From contig NZ_VKAC01000012.1 of assembly GCF_008041935.1 (NCBI RefSeq), forward strand, positions 124,001-188,000: a DNA stretch of 64,000 nucleotides, written 5' to 3'. This DNA comes from Quadrisphaera setariae (GTDB lineage: Bacteria; Actinomycetota; Actinomycetes; Actinomycetales; Quadrisphaeraceae). The first letter of the stretch is position 1. Every line of letters begins with the position of its first letter. The notes beneath the pieces are model-generated. The model was not told where the DNA came from. It was given only the letters and a program-made list of their open reading frames with translations, and made no database searches. Of the stretch, positions 51,470 through 59,833 are shown piece after piece. A program made the translations under genes and the position numbers.

Positions 51470-53353
51470 ATGCCGTCCGTGGAGATGCCGGCTCTCGGCG
51501 AGAGCGTCACCGAAGGCACCGTCACCCGCTGGCTCAAGAACGTCGGCGACACCGTCGAGGTCGACGAGCCGCTGCTCGAGGTATCGACCGACAAGGTCGA
51601 CACCGAGATCCCCTCGCCCTTCGCGGGCACCCTGACCGAGATCCTCGTCGCCGAGGACGAGACCGCCGAGGTCGGCGCGAAGCTCGCCGTCATCGGGGAC
51701 GCGTCCGAGGGCGCGTCCTCCGGCTCTGACGGCGGCCAGGCCGCCACCGAGTCCGAGCAGGCCCCTGAGCCCGCGCCGAAGGCCGAGCAGCCGGAGGCGG
51801 AAGCCCCCCAGGCCGAGACCCCGAAGAGCTCGGGCTCGTCGTCCGGCGGTGGCGACGGCCAGGCCGTGACGATGCCCGCCCTGGGCGAGTCGGTCACCGA
51901 GGGCACCGTCACGCGCTGGCTCAAGAGCGTCGGCGACACCGTCGAGGTGGACGAGCCGCTGCTGGAGGTCTCCACCGACAAGGTCGACACCGAGATCCCC
52001 TCGCCCTTCGCGGGCACGCTCTCCGAGATCCTCGTCGCCGAGGATGAGACCGCCGAGGTGGGAGCGAAGCTCGCTGTCATCGGCGGCTCGGGCGGCTCAG
52101 CCAGCTCCGGTGGGGGTGACGAGGACCGCGCTGCCGGCTCGCTGGCCGACGAGGTCCAGGAGCGGGAGAAGGCCGAGCAGCAGGCGCTGGAGGCCGAGTC
52201 CAGCTCGTCGTCGTCGAAGCAGCAGTCGTCCTCCACGCCGTCCCAGGCGGACGTGCCGGACCGGCAGGTCGCTCCCGAGGCGCCCGCCAGCGCCAGCGGC
52301 GCCGAGCAGGCCAGCGAGGACTACAACAGCCCGGCCCCGCAGACCGGTGGTGGCGTCACGCCGCCGGTGGCACCCAGCAGCACGGCCCCGAAGGCCCCGG
52401 CCGACGTGTCGGCGTACGTGACCCCCCTGGTGCGCAAGCTCGCCGCCAGCGAGGGCGTGGACCTGACCACCGTGACCGGCACCGGCGTGGGTGGGCGCAT
52501 CCGCAAGGAGGACGTGCTCAAGGCCGCCGAGGCCGCCAAGGCGAAGGCCGCCCCGTCGTCGCAGTCGGCTCCCGCCGCCTCGTCGTCGGCTGCGTCGTCG
52601 GGGTCGAAGGCCCCGGCCGCTCCGAGCATCTCCGCCAAGCGCGGCACCACCGAGAAGATGAGCCGCCTGCGCAAGGTCATCGCGCAGCGCATGGTCGAGT
52701 CGCTGCAGGTCTCCGCGCAGCTGACCACCGTGGTGGAGGTCGACGTCACGCGCATCGCCAAGCTGCGCGAGCGCGCCAAGGACGCCTTCAAGGCCCGCGA
52801 GGGCGCGTCGCTGAGCTACCTGCCCTTCATCACCCTGGCCACGGTCGAGGCGCTGAAGCAGTACCCGCAGGTCAACGCCAGCATCGAGGGCGAGTCGATC
52901 GTCTACCACCCGCAGGAGAACATCGGCATCGCGGTCGACACCGAGCGCGGCCTGCTGGTGCCCGTGGTCAAGGACGCCGGCGACCTCAACCTCGCCGGCA
53001 TCGCCCGCAAGATCGGCGACCTCGCCAAGCGCACCCGCGACAACAAGGTGACGCCGGACGAGCTCGGCGGCGGCACCTTCACCATCACGAACACCGGCAG
53101 CCGCGGCGCCCTGTTCGACACCCCGATCATCAACCAGCCGCAGGTGGCCATCCTCGGCACCGGCGCCGTCGTCAAGCGGCCCGCGGTGGTGACCGGGCCG
53201 GACGGGGACGACGTCATCGCCGTCCGTTCGATGATGTACCTGGCGCTCTCGTACGACCACCGCCTGGTGGACGGAGCGGACGCCGCTCGCTTCCTCGTGG
53301 CGCTGAAGACGCGTCTCGAGGACGGCGCGTTCGAGGCCGAGCTCGGCCTCTGA
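51470..53353 (+). CDS. sucB: Dihydrolipoamide acyltransferase E2 with two lipoyl domains (SucB/DlaT type)
   Basis: This 627-residue E2 has two lipoyl domains (residues about 4-76 and 133-205) with lipoylated Lys42 and Lys171 in STDKVDTE. They differ at only three of 73 residues. Linkers rich in Ala/Ser follow, then a peripheral-subunit-binding domain ([35 protein letters not shown]). The catalytic core has [15 protein letters not shown], with His597 and Asp601. In mycobacteria the equivalent protein (DlaT) serves pyruvate dehydrogenase; the substrate here could be pyruvate or 2-oxoglutarate. Confidence 0.93.
   Translation: MPSVEMPALGESVTEGTVTRWLKNVGDTVEVDEPLLEVSTDKVDTEIPSPFAGTLTEILVAEDETAEVGAKLAVIGDASEGASSGSDGGQAATESEQAPEPAPKAEQPEAEAPQAETPKSSGSSSGGGDGQAVTMPALGESVTEGTVTRWLKSVGDTVEVDEPLLEVSTDKVDTEIPSPFAGTLSEILVAEDETAEVGAKLAVIGGSGGSASSGGGDEDRAAGSLADEVQEREKAEQQALEAESSSSSSKQQSSSTPSQADVPDRQVAPEAPASASGAEQASEDYNSPAPQTGGGVTPPVAPSSTAPKAPADVSAYVTPLVRKLAASEGVDLTTVTGTGVGGRIRKEDVLKAAEAAKAKAAPSSQSAPAASSSAASSGSKAPAAPSISAKRGTTEKMSRLRKVIAQRMVESLQVSAQLTTVVEVDVTRIAKLRERAKDAFKAREGASLSYLPFITLATVEALKQYPQVNASIEGESIVYHPQENIGIAVDTERGLLVPVVKDAGDLNLAGIARKIGDLAKRTRDNKVTPDELGGGTFTITNTGSRGALFDTPIINQPQVAILGTGAVVKRPAVVTGPDGDDVIAVRSMMYLALSYDHRLVDGADAARFLVALKTRLEDGAFEAELGL
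51479..51697 (+). repeat. Lipoyl-domain coding repeat, copy 1
   Basis: Codes for the first 73-residue lipoyl domain. The second copy starts exactly 387 bases downstream. Confidence 0.8.
51866..52084 (+). repeat. Lipoyl-domain coding repeat, copy 2
   Basis: Codes for the second lipoyl domain. It differs from copy 1 at three residues (Glu/Thr, Asn/Ser, Thr/Ser), with scattered synonymous changes. Confidence 0.8.
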
Positions 53354-53375
53354 GCCGGGCAGGAGCAGCAGCAGC

Positions 53376-54266
53376 GTGAGGATCGTCGCGGCCGGCGCGT
53401 CCGGCATGATCGGGCAGCCGCTCGTCCGCTGGTGGCGCGGCGCCGGCCACGACGTCGTCACGCTGGTGCGCCGGGCTCCCACCGCACCCGGTGAGGTGCA
53501 GTGGGACCCGGCGTCCGGCCGGCTCGACCCGGCCCTGCTGGGCCGGGTCGACGCGGCGGTGAACCTCGCTGGCGCGGGCGTCGGCGACCACCGCTGGACG
53601 GAGTCCTACCGGCGGACCGTGGTGGAGTCGCGCACGTCGTCCACCGCGACCCTCGCCCGGGCGCTCGCCGCCCTCGACGAGCCGCCGCAGGTGCTGCTGC
53701 AGGGCAGTGCCATCGGCTACTACGGCGACCGCGGCGACGAGCCGCTCGACGAGTCCTCCAGCGCGGGCGAGGAGTTCCTCGCCCGGTGCTGCGTGGCCTG
53801 GGAGGCGGCCGCCGCCCCGGCACGCGCCGCTGGCATCCGCACCGTCTCGCTGCGCACGGGGCTCGTCATGGCCTCCAGCGGCGGGGCCTTCGGCCAGGTG
53901 CTCCCCCTGGTCCGCCTGGGACTGGGCGGCCCGCTGGGCTCCGGCCGCGACTGGTGGTCGTGGATCTCGCTCGAGGACGAGCTGCGCGCCATCGACCACC
54001 TCCTGCACGCGGAGGTGTCGGGACCGGTGAACCTCGTGGCGCCTGACCCGCGCCCCAGCGGCCAGATCATCAAGGAGTTCGCTGCGGCGCTGCACCGCCC
54101 CGCCGTGCTCCCCGTGCCGGCCGCGGCGCTGCGCGCGGCGCTGGGCGGCTTCGCCGAGGAGGTCCTCGCCAGCCGGCGACTGGCCCCGAAGGCCCTGCTC
54201 GAGAGCGGGTTCCGCTTCAGCCACCCCGACCTGGCGTCCGCGGTCCGCTGGACGCTGGCCCACTGA
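53376..54266 (+). CDS. TIGR01777 family NAD(P)-dependent epimerase-like oxidoreductase
   Basis: This 296-residue protein starts with the Rossmann loop VAAGASGMIGQPLVRWW. It contains DAAVNLAGAGVGDHRW, QGSAIGYYGDRGDEPLDE with the SDR Tyr, and a C-terminal DUF1731-like segment (LPVPAAALRAALGGFAEEVLASRRLAPKALLESGF). Actinobacterial members sit between sucB and lipB (Rv2216 in mycobacteria). Function is unproven; the fold suggests a nucleotide-sugar epimerase-like enzyme. Confidence 0.85.
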   Translation: MRIVAAGASGMIGQPLVRWWRGAGHDVVTLVRRAPTAPGEVQWDPASGRLDPALLGRVDAAVNLAGAGVGDHRWTESYRRTVVESRTSSTATLARALAALDEPPQVLLQGSAIGYYGDRGDEPLDESSSAGEEFLARCCVAWEAAAAPARAAGIRTVSLRTGLVMASSGGAFGQVLPLVRLGLGGPLGSGRDWWSWISLEDELRAIDHLLHAEVSGPVNLVAPDPRPSGQIIKEFAAALHRPAVLPVPAAALRAALGGFAEEVLASRRLAPKALLESGFRFSHPDLASAVRWTLAH

Positions 54267-54268
54267 GC

Positions 54269-55615
54269 TCACGCCGTCTCGGCGACCTTCCACCTGCCGC
54301 CGTCGAGGTGCAGCAGGAGGCGTGAGGTGACGGGGCCGCTGTCCGGCACGTCCGCGACCTGGTCACCGGTCGTGATGCGGTGCGCGCTGGTGCGCGTCAC
54401 CACCCGCACCCAGGCCTGCGAGCCCTGCCGGTGCTCCACCAGCGCCGACACCACCTGCGTGGAGGCACCCTCCACCCTGCTGCCGGCCAGTTCGTCCAGC
54501 AGGGCCGCGTCGGCGCGGGCAGGCGCTGACCCGGCCACGTCCACCGCGTCGAGCAGCTCGGGGTCGTGCTCGACCACGGCCCGCAGCCGCAGCGCCGCGA
54601 GGGCCGCGACGGCGGCGGCGGGGTCGTCACCGGCCAGGCGCGCGTCCGGACGGGGCGCGGCGCCCAGCGCGGCCGCGCCGCCGGTGACCAGGGCGAGGGC
54701 CAGCAGCCCACCCGCCCAGCGCAGCGGGTGGCGCGACAGGTGCGCGCGCAGCCGTCCGCGCCGGGCGGACTGGCGGTCGTGGCTGCCCCCGACCTCGACG
54801 CGCGCCGCGGTGCGGCGGATGCGCTGCGTCACCAACGCGCCCTGCGCGGCCGCCGGCGGGCGGGCCGCCCCCAGGGGCACCGGGCGCACCGCCTCCCAGC
54901 AGGCGCGGGCGAGGTCCTCGGCGCGCGGAGCGGCCGCCTCCTCGGCGTCTCGCGCCGCGCGCAGCAGCGCGACCAGGGCGTCCCGCTCGTCGTCCTGAGG
55001 GGAGGGGGTGCCGGCGGGCCCCAGTGCCTGCAGGCCGAGCGCCGCCAGTGACCGCACGTCGCCAGGAGGTGTCGGAACCGGCGGGCGCGGTCGGGCACCG
55101 GTGGAGCGCTGGCGCAGCTCCCTGCGGCGCCGTCCCTCCGGCACCGCAGCACGCGCCCCGCCCCAGCCGAGCAGGAGCGGCAGGCCGCCGCCGTCGAGGA
55201 GGACGCCCTCGGCGCAGACCTCGCCGTGGACGAGGCCCTCCTCGTGCAGGCAGGCGAGGGCGCTGCCCAGCCCCGCCACCAGCAGCGCCACCTCCCCCGG
55301 CGCCAGCGCCGTCCGCTCGCCGAGGAGGTCCGCCAGCGAGCCACCGGCAGCGGGGCCCAGCACCTGCACCGCGCCCTCCCGGCAGCGCACCACCCTGAGC
55401 AGAGCGGCGACGTGCGGGTGCGCGAGGCGCCGGCGCAGGGAGGCCTCGTCGAGCCCCGCGACCGGCCCGGTGCCGCCGGCGGGACGGACCCGCTGGACCA
55501 CGACGTCGCGCCCGTCCTCGTCGAGGGCCCACCAGGCGGTGGGGCGTCCGGGGACCGGCGGCGCCACGGGGGTGCCCACGAGGAGACCGGGCACCTGCGG
55601 TGCGGAGGGGATCAC
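54269..55615 (-). CDS. Membrane-anchored pseudokinase
   Basis: This 448-residue protein looks like a Ser/Thr kinase with the catalytic residues gone. The beta3 region is DVVVQRV where a Lys is expected, the HRD-like loop is H130-G-E-V-C-A-E-G-V-L-L, and the DFG position is L-G-W-G-G. After an Arg-rich stretch, one membrane helix (GGLLALALVTGGAAALGA, near residue 300) leads to an outside domain of about 130 residues. It could be a scaffold or sensor. The start is GTG 55615. A plus-strand gene (FAD oxidoreductase) starts 70 bases away. Confidence 0.7.
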   Translation of the reverse strand: MIPSAPQVPGLLVGTPVAPPVPGRPTAWWALDEDGRDVVVQRVRPAGGTGPVAGLDEASLRRRLAHPHVAALLRVVRCREGAVQVLGPAAGGSLADLLGERTALAPGEVALLVAGLGSALACLHEEGLVHGEVCAEGVLLDGGGLPLLLGWGGARAAVPEGRRRRELRQRSTGARPRPPVPTPPGDVRSLAALGLQALGPAGTPSPQDDERDALVALLRAARDAEEAAAPRAEDLARACWEAVRPVPLGAARPPAAAQGALVTQRIRRTAARVEVGGSHDRQSARRGRLRAHLSRHPLRWAGGLLALALVTGGAAALGAAPRPDARLAGDDPAAAVAALAALRLRAVVEHDPELLDAVDVAGSAPARADAALLDELAGSRVEGASTQVVSALVEHRQGSQAWVRVVTRTSAHRITTGDQVADVPDSGPVTSRLLLHLDGGRWKVAETA

Positions 55616-55684
55616 GGGCTCACCCTGCCCGGCCGTCGGCGCGTCCCGCTGGCGCCGGCGGCCCGCCTGTGGACAACTGGTGCC

Positions 55685-56992
55685 GTGGATCACGGGCTCG
55701 ACGCGGTGGTGGTCGGTGCCGGCCTGGCGGGGCTGGCGTGCGCGCTGCGGCTGGCCGAGGCCGGCGCGGGCGTGCTCGTGCTGGAGTCCGGCGACGGGCC
55801 CGGGGGCCGGGTCCGCACCGATGACGCCGGCGGCTTCCGGGTGGACCGCGGGTTCCAGCTCGTCAACCCCGCCTACCCGGCGCTGCGCCGGGTGCTCGGC
55901 GAGGGCGGACTGGCCGAGCTGGCCCTGCAGCCGTTCGGCGCGGGCGCCGCGGTGGCCAGCGGCCGCCACCACCACCTCCTCGGGGACCCGCGACGACTCC
56001 CCGCAGCCGCGCTGCCCTCGCTGCTCGCGCCGCTGGGGTCGCCGCGGGAGAAGGCGGCGTTCCTCGCGTGGGCGCTGCGCGCCGCCACCGCGGACCCCCG
56101 CAGCGTCCGTGACGGCGCCGACGAGCCGCTCGCCAGCGCGCTCGACCGCGCCGGCGTGCGCGGGAAGCTGCGCACCGGCGTGGTCGACCCCTTCCTGGCG
56201 GGCGTCCTGGGCGACGACGAGGGCCGCACCTCGGCGTCCTTCGCGCGGCTGGTGGTGCGCTCGTTCGTGCTGGGGACCCCCGGTGTCCCGCCGGACGGCG
56301 TTCAGCGCCTCCCTGACCTGCTCGCCGGTCGGCTGGCAGCCCTGCCGGGCACCGAGCTGCGCCTGGGCACCGCGGTGGAGGAGGTCCGTGCCGGCGCCGG
56401 CGGGGTGCGGGTGCGCACCGCGGACGGCGAGCTCACCGCGCGCACCGTCGTCGTCGCCACCGACCCCTGGGCCGCCCAGGACCTGCTGCCGGGGCTGGAG
56501 GTGCCCGCCCCCCGCGGCCTGACGACGTTCTGGCACGAGGCGCCGGAGCAGCCGGCGCGCGGGTCGCGGGCCCGGCTGCTGCACCTCGACGGGGACCGGC
56601 GCGGCCCGGTGGTCAACAGCGCCGTCATGACGGCCGTCGCCCCCGGCTACGGGCCGACCGGCCGGCACCTCGTCGCGAGCACGGTCCTCGGTGCCGGTCC
56701 GGGCGACGGGCCCGGGCTGGAGCCGGTGGTGCTCCGCCAGCTCGAGCACCTCTGGGGCCAGGGGACCGCCGACTGGGAGCTCGTCGCCACCAGCGCGGTG
56801 CCGCACGCGCTGCCCGCGCTCCTGCCGCCGCTGCGCGCCCGGCAGGACCCGGCGCTCGGCGACGGCGTCTTCTTGGCCGGCGACCACCGCGACACCGCCA
56901 GCCAGCAGGGTGCGCTGACCTCGGGCCGGCGCGCGGCCGGCGCGGTGCTCAACGCGCTGGGCCTGCGCCCGCCGGCGCCTGCGGCAGCGTGA
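55685..56992 (+). CDS. FAD-dependent amine-oxidase-like oxidoreductase
   Basis: This 435-residue flavoprotein has the dinucleotide motif AVVVGAGLAGLACALRLAEAGAGVLVLE, the GGRV extension (DGPGGRVRTDDAGGFRVDRGFQLVN), and the C-terminal FAD-binding FLAGDHRDTASQQGALTSGRRAA. It resembles the phytoene-desaturase / protoporphyrinogen-oxidase group. The substrate is unknown; no carotenoid or heme genes lie nearby. The last 44 bases overlap the convergent oxidoreductase gene. Confidence 0.82.
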   Translation: MDHGLDAVVVGAGLAGLACALRLAEAGAGVLVLESGDGPGGRVRTDDAGGFRVDRGFQLVNPAYPALRRVLGEGGLAELALQPFGAGAAVASGRHHHLLGDPRRLPAAALPSLLAPLGSPREKAAFLAWALRAATADPRSVRDGADEPLASALDRAGVRGKLRTGVVDPFLAGVLGDDEGRTSASFARLVVRSFVLGTPGVPPDGVQRLPDLLAGRLAALPGTELRLGTAVEEVRAGAGGVRVRTADGELTARTVVVATDPWAAQDLLPGLEVPAPRGLTTFWHEAPEQPARGSRARLLHLDGDRRGPVVNSAVMTAVAPGYGPTGRHLVASTVLGAGPGDGPGLEPVVLRQLEHLWGQGTADWELVATSAVPHALPALLPPLRARQDPALGDGVFLAGDHRDTASQQGALTSGRRAAGAVLNALGLRPPAPAAA

Positions 56993-57995
56993 CCACCCGG
57001 AGCTCGGCGGCGCTCGTGCGGGCGGCGTCGAGCACCTGCGCTACGTGCATCGTCTCGCGCGGGGGCACCGGGACGGCCGCCGGGTCCCCGGCACGCACCG
57101 CGGCGGCGACGGCGCGGTAGAAGTCGGCGGGCTCCCCCGGCGCGGTGGGCACCGGACGGCGCTCGGCGCCGGCCACTACCCAGCCGGTGCAGCGGGGTGC
57201 GTCGGTGAAGCCGGAGAACGCCGCGGGCTCGCCCTCGAAGTCGGTGACGACGTAGGCGCCCGACGTCCCGAGCAGGCGCGTGCGCGGTCCTGGCGCTCCC
57301 ACCAGCGACCCGACCGCGAGGTGGGACCGCACGCCGCTGGCGTGGGTCAGGGCGAGCACGGCGTCGTCCTCGGACGGCGTCGTGCGCGCCGCCAGCTCGG
57401 CGTAGACGGCGCTGACCGGCCCGAACAGGTCGACGGCGGCGTCCACCACGTGGCTGCCCAGGTCGAGCAGCAGCCCGCCGCCGGCCTCAGCGGGCGCGTT
57501 CTCGCGCCAGCGCTGCTTGGGGACCGGGCGCCACCGCTCCCAGCGGCGCTCGAAGCGGTAGGGCCGGCCCACCTCACCGCGCTCCAGGAGGCGACGCAGG
57601 GTGCGGTGCTCGTCGGAGTGGCGGCGGTTCTGGAACGTGGTCAGCACCGTCCCGGCGCGCTCGGCGGCCTCCACCACCCGCTGCGCCTGCGGCGCGTCCA
57701 CCGCGAGGGGCTTGTCGACGACGACGGCGAGGCCCGCGGCCGTGCAGGCGATCGCCTGCTCGGCGTGCACGCCGGACGGGGAGGCCAGGACGACGACGTC
57801 CACCGCGGCCGTGCCCAGGTCGAGCAGGGCGTCGAGGTCGGGAACCACGCGCGCGCCGGGCAGGTCCGAGCGGACGGCGGCGCTGCGGACGGCGTCGCGG
57901 GTGGCCACCACCGCCACCTCCGCGCCAGCGGCCCGCAGCAGCGGGACGTGGAAGGAGCGACCGGAGTCGCCGTACCCGACGAGGCCCACGCGCAC
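56949..57995 (-). CDS. Gfo/Idh/MocA-family oxidoreductase
   Basis: This 348-residue protein has the N-terminal NAD(P) loop [17 protein letters not shown] and the substrate motif VVDKPLAVD, a DKP variant of EKP. A C-terminal beta-sheet domain with the segment [18 protein letters not shown] follows. It probably oxidises a sugar or polyol. The start GTG lies only 17 bases from the lipB GTG on the other strand. A TAGGGT -10 sits 6 bases from this start. Confidence 0.86.
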   Translation of the reverse strand: MRVGLVGYGDSGRSFHVPLLRAAGAEVAVVATRDAVRSAAVRSDLPGARVVPDLDALLDLGTAAVDVVVLASPSGVHAEQAIACTAAGLAVVVDKPLAVDAPQAQRVVEAAERAGTVLTTFQNRRHSDEHRTLRRLLERGEVGRPYRFERRWERWRPVPKQRWRENAPAEAGGGLLLDLGSHVVDAAVDLFGPVSAVYAELAARTTPSEDDAVLALTHASGVRSHLAVGSLVGAPGPRTRLLGTSGAYVVTDFEGEPAAFSGFTDAPRCTGWVVAGAERRPVPTAPGEPADFYRAVAAAVRAGDPAAVPVPPRETMHVAQVLDAARTSAAELRVVTLPQAPAGAGPAR

Positions 57996-58000
57996 CGGAC

Positions 58001-58007
58001 TACCCTA
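58001..58007. promoter_or_regulatory. Shared divergent -10 of lipB and the Gfo/Idh gene
   Basis: TACCCTA reads TACCCT on the plus strand (6 bases before the lipB GTG) and TAGGGT on the minus strand (6 bases before the other GTG). The -10 boxes overlap by five bases inside a 17-base intergenic gap, so both transcripts would be leaderless and could not start simultaneously. Confidence 0.55.
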
Positions 58008-58012
58008 GGCCG

Positions 58013-58693
58013 GTGCACCAGGGCCCTGTGGTGGAGCGGGTCGGCGGCGTCGGAGCCGGCGGCCTCGTGGAGTACCTCCAGGCCTGGGAGCTGCAGCGCA
58101 GCGTCCACGCCGACGTCGTCGCCGGTCGCCGGGGTGACGCCCTCCTGCTGCTGGAGCACCCTCCGGTGTTCACCGCCGGCAAGCTCACCGAGCCCGCCGA
58201 CAGGCCGGTCGGCGACGGCGCGGGCAGTGCCGCACCTGTCATCGACGTCGACAGGGGCGGGCGGATCACCTGGCACGGACCGGGCCAGCTGGTCGGGTAC
58301 CCGGTCCTGTCGCTGGCCGGCCGCATCGACGTGGTCAAGCACGTGCGCCGGGTGGAGGAGCTGCTCATCACCGTCTGCGCGGACCTCGGCGTGGTCGCGG
58401 AGCGCGTCAGGGGCCGCAGCGGCGTGTGGGTGGAAGGGCGCAAGGTCGCGGCGATCGGCATCCGCGTGGCGCAGTCGGTGACCATGCACGGGTTCGCCCT
58501 GAACTGCGACAACGACCTCGGCGCCTACGGCGCGATCGTGCCGTGCGGCATCGCCGACGCCGGCGTGACGACGCTGTCCGCGGAGCTCGGCCGGGAGGTC
58601 ACCGTGGCGGAGGTGCTGCCGCTGGTGGAGCGGCACGCGCTGCTCCTGGACCCCGCCCGCGAGCCTGGCGAGGTCGAGCGCGTCGCAGGTTGA
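58013..58693 (+). CDS. lipB: Octanoyltransferase
   Basis: This 226-residue LipB has [19 protein letters not shown] near residues 80-100, [11 protein letters not shown] with Lys144, and [11 protein letters not shown] with Cys178, the thioester residue. It moves octanoyl groups from acyl carrier protein to lipoyl domains such as those of the E2 encoded 5 kb upstream. lipA normally follows lipB in actinobacteria but is absent here; an alcohol dehydrogenase follows instead. Confidence 0.93.
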   Translation: MHQGPVVERVGGVGAGGLVEYLQAWELQRSVHADVVAGRRGDALLLLEHPPVFTAGKLTEPADRPVGDGAGSAAPVIDVDRGGRITWHGPGQLVGYPVLSLAGRIDVVKHVRRVEELLITVCADLGVVAERVRGRSGVWVEGRKVAAIGIRVAQSVTMHGFALNCDNDLGAYGAIVPCGIADAGVTTLSAELGREVTVAEVLPLVERHALLLDPAREPGEVERVAG

Positions 58694-58787
58694 GACGTGC
58701 GCTGGCGCAGCCCCCCGCCGCTGGGTTGGCTGGTGCCCGACCCCCTCCGGCGACCGGGCCGGCGGGGCCTCGACGAGGAGGAGCGCC

Positions 58788-59816
58788 GTGAAGGCCCTGC
58801 GCGTGCACGAGTACAACAAGCCGCCGTCGCTGGACGAGGTGCCCGAGCCCGAGGTGAAGGGCCCCTGGGACGTCGTCGTCGACGTCGGCGCCGCCGGCCT
58901 GTGCCGCACGGACCTGCACATCCTCGAGGGCCAGTGGGAGGCGATCCAGCACCCGCCGCTGCCGTACGTCATCGGCCACGAGAACGCCGGCACCGTGCGC
59001 GCCGTCGGGTCAGCCGTGAGCAACGTGGCCCCCGGCGACCTCGTGATCATGCACCCGCTCGTCACCTGCGGGCTGTGCCTGGCGTGCCGCAACGGGCAGG
59101 ACGCCCACTGCGAGAGCGCGACGTTCCCGGGGCTGAACGTCGACGGCGGCATGGCCGAGCAGATGCTCACCAACGCCCGCTCCGTGGTGAAGCTCGACTC
59201 GGGGCTGCAGCCCGCCGCCGTCGCCGCGCTGGCCGACGCCGGCGTCACCGCCTACCACGCGGTGCGCAAGGCCGCCGGGGTCCTCTTCCCCGGCACGCAC
59301 GCCGTCGTCGTCGGCGCCGGCGGGCTGGGGCACATCGGCATCCAGACGCTCGCGGCCATCACGAGCGCGCAGATCACCGTGGTGGACCGCAACGAGGCCG
59401 CCCTGGAGCTGGCGAAGGGCATCGGCGCCCACCGCACCGTGCTGGCCACGAGCGACGTCGAGGTGGAGAAGGCGGTGCTGGACGCCACCGACGGCGGCGC
59501 GCACGTGCTGTTCGACTTCGTCGGCGAGCACGGGGCGGAGCTGCTGGCGCCCAAGCTGCTGCGCAACCGCGGCCAGCACTACGTCATCGGCTACGGCGGC
59601 GAGGTGCGCCTCCCCACCATCGACGCCGTCATCCGCGAGATCAGCGTGGTCGGCAACCTCGTGGGCACCTACCAGGACCTCGTGGAGCTCATGGCCCTCA
59701 CCGCGCAGGGCCGGGTGACCCTCCACACCAGGCAGTACCCGCTGGAGGCGGCGCTCGACGCCATCCACGACCTCGAGGCGGGGAACATCCGGGGCCGCGG
59801 GATCCTGGTCCCCTGA
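58788..59816 (+). CDS. Zinc-dependent NAD(P) alcohol dehydrogenase
   Basis: This 342-residue MDR enzyme has the catalytic-zinc regions GLCRTDLHILEG and GHENAGTV, the structural-zinc four-cysteine set CGLCLACRNGQDAHC, and the cofactor loop VVVGAGGLGHIGIQTL. It oxidises an alcohol. GAGGAG lies 5 bases upstream of the ATG. Its neighbours (a GAF/AAA/Fis regulator, an amidohydrolase and a DUF59 protein) are typical of propane or acetone monooxygenase clusters, where the dehydrogenase handles propanol; no monooxygenase is present here. Confidence 0.88.
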   Translation: MKALRVHEYNKPPSLDEVPEPEVKGPWDVVVDVGAAGLCRTDLHILEGQWEAIQHPPLPYVIGHENAGTVRAVGSAVSNVAPGDLVIMHPLVTCGLCLACRNGQDAHCESATFPGLNVDGGMAEQMLTNARSVVKLDSGLQPAAVAALADAGVTAYHAVRKAAGVLFPGTHAVVVGAGGLGHIGIQTLAAITSAQITVVDRNEAALELAKGIGAHRTVLATSDVEVEKAVLDATDGGAHVLFDFVGEHGAELLAPKLLRNRGQHYVIGYGGEVRLPTIDAVIREISVVGNLVGTYQDLVELMALTAQGRVTLHTRQYPLEAALDAIHDLEAGNIRGRGILVP

Positions 59817-59833
59817 GGTGCACCGTCCCCCAG

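Noticed and set aside
58694-58787. lipA remnant after lipB
   Set aside because: The 94-base gap has no radical-SAM cysteine motif or residual coding sequence.
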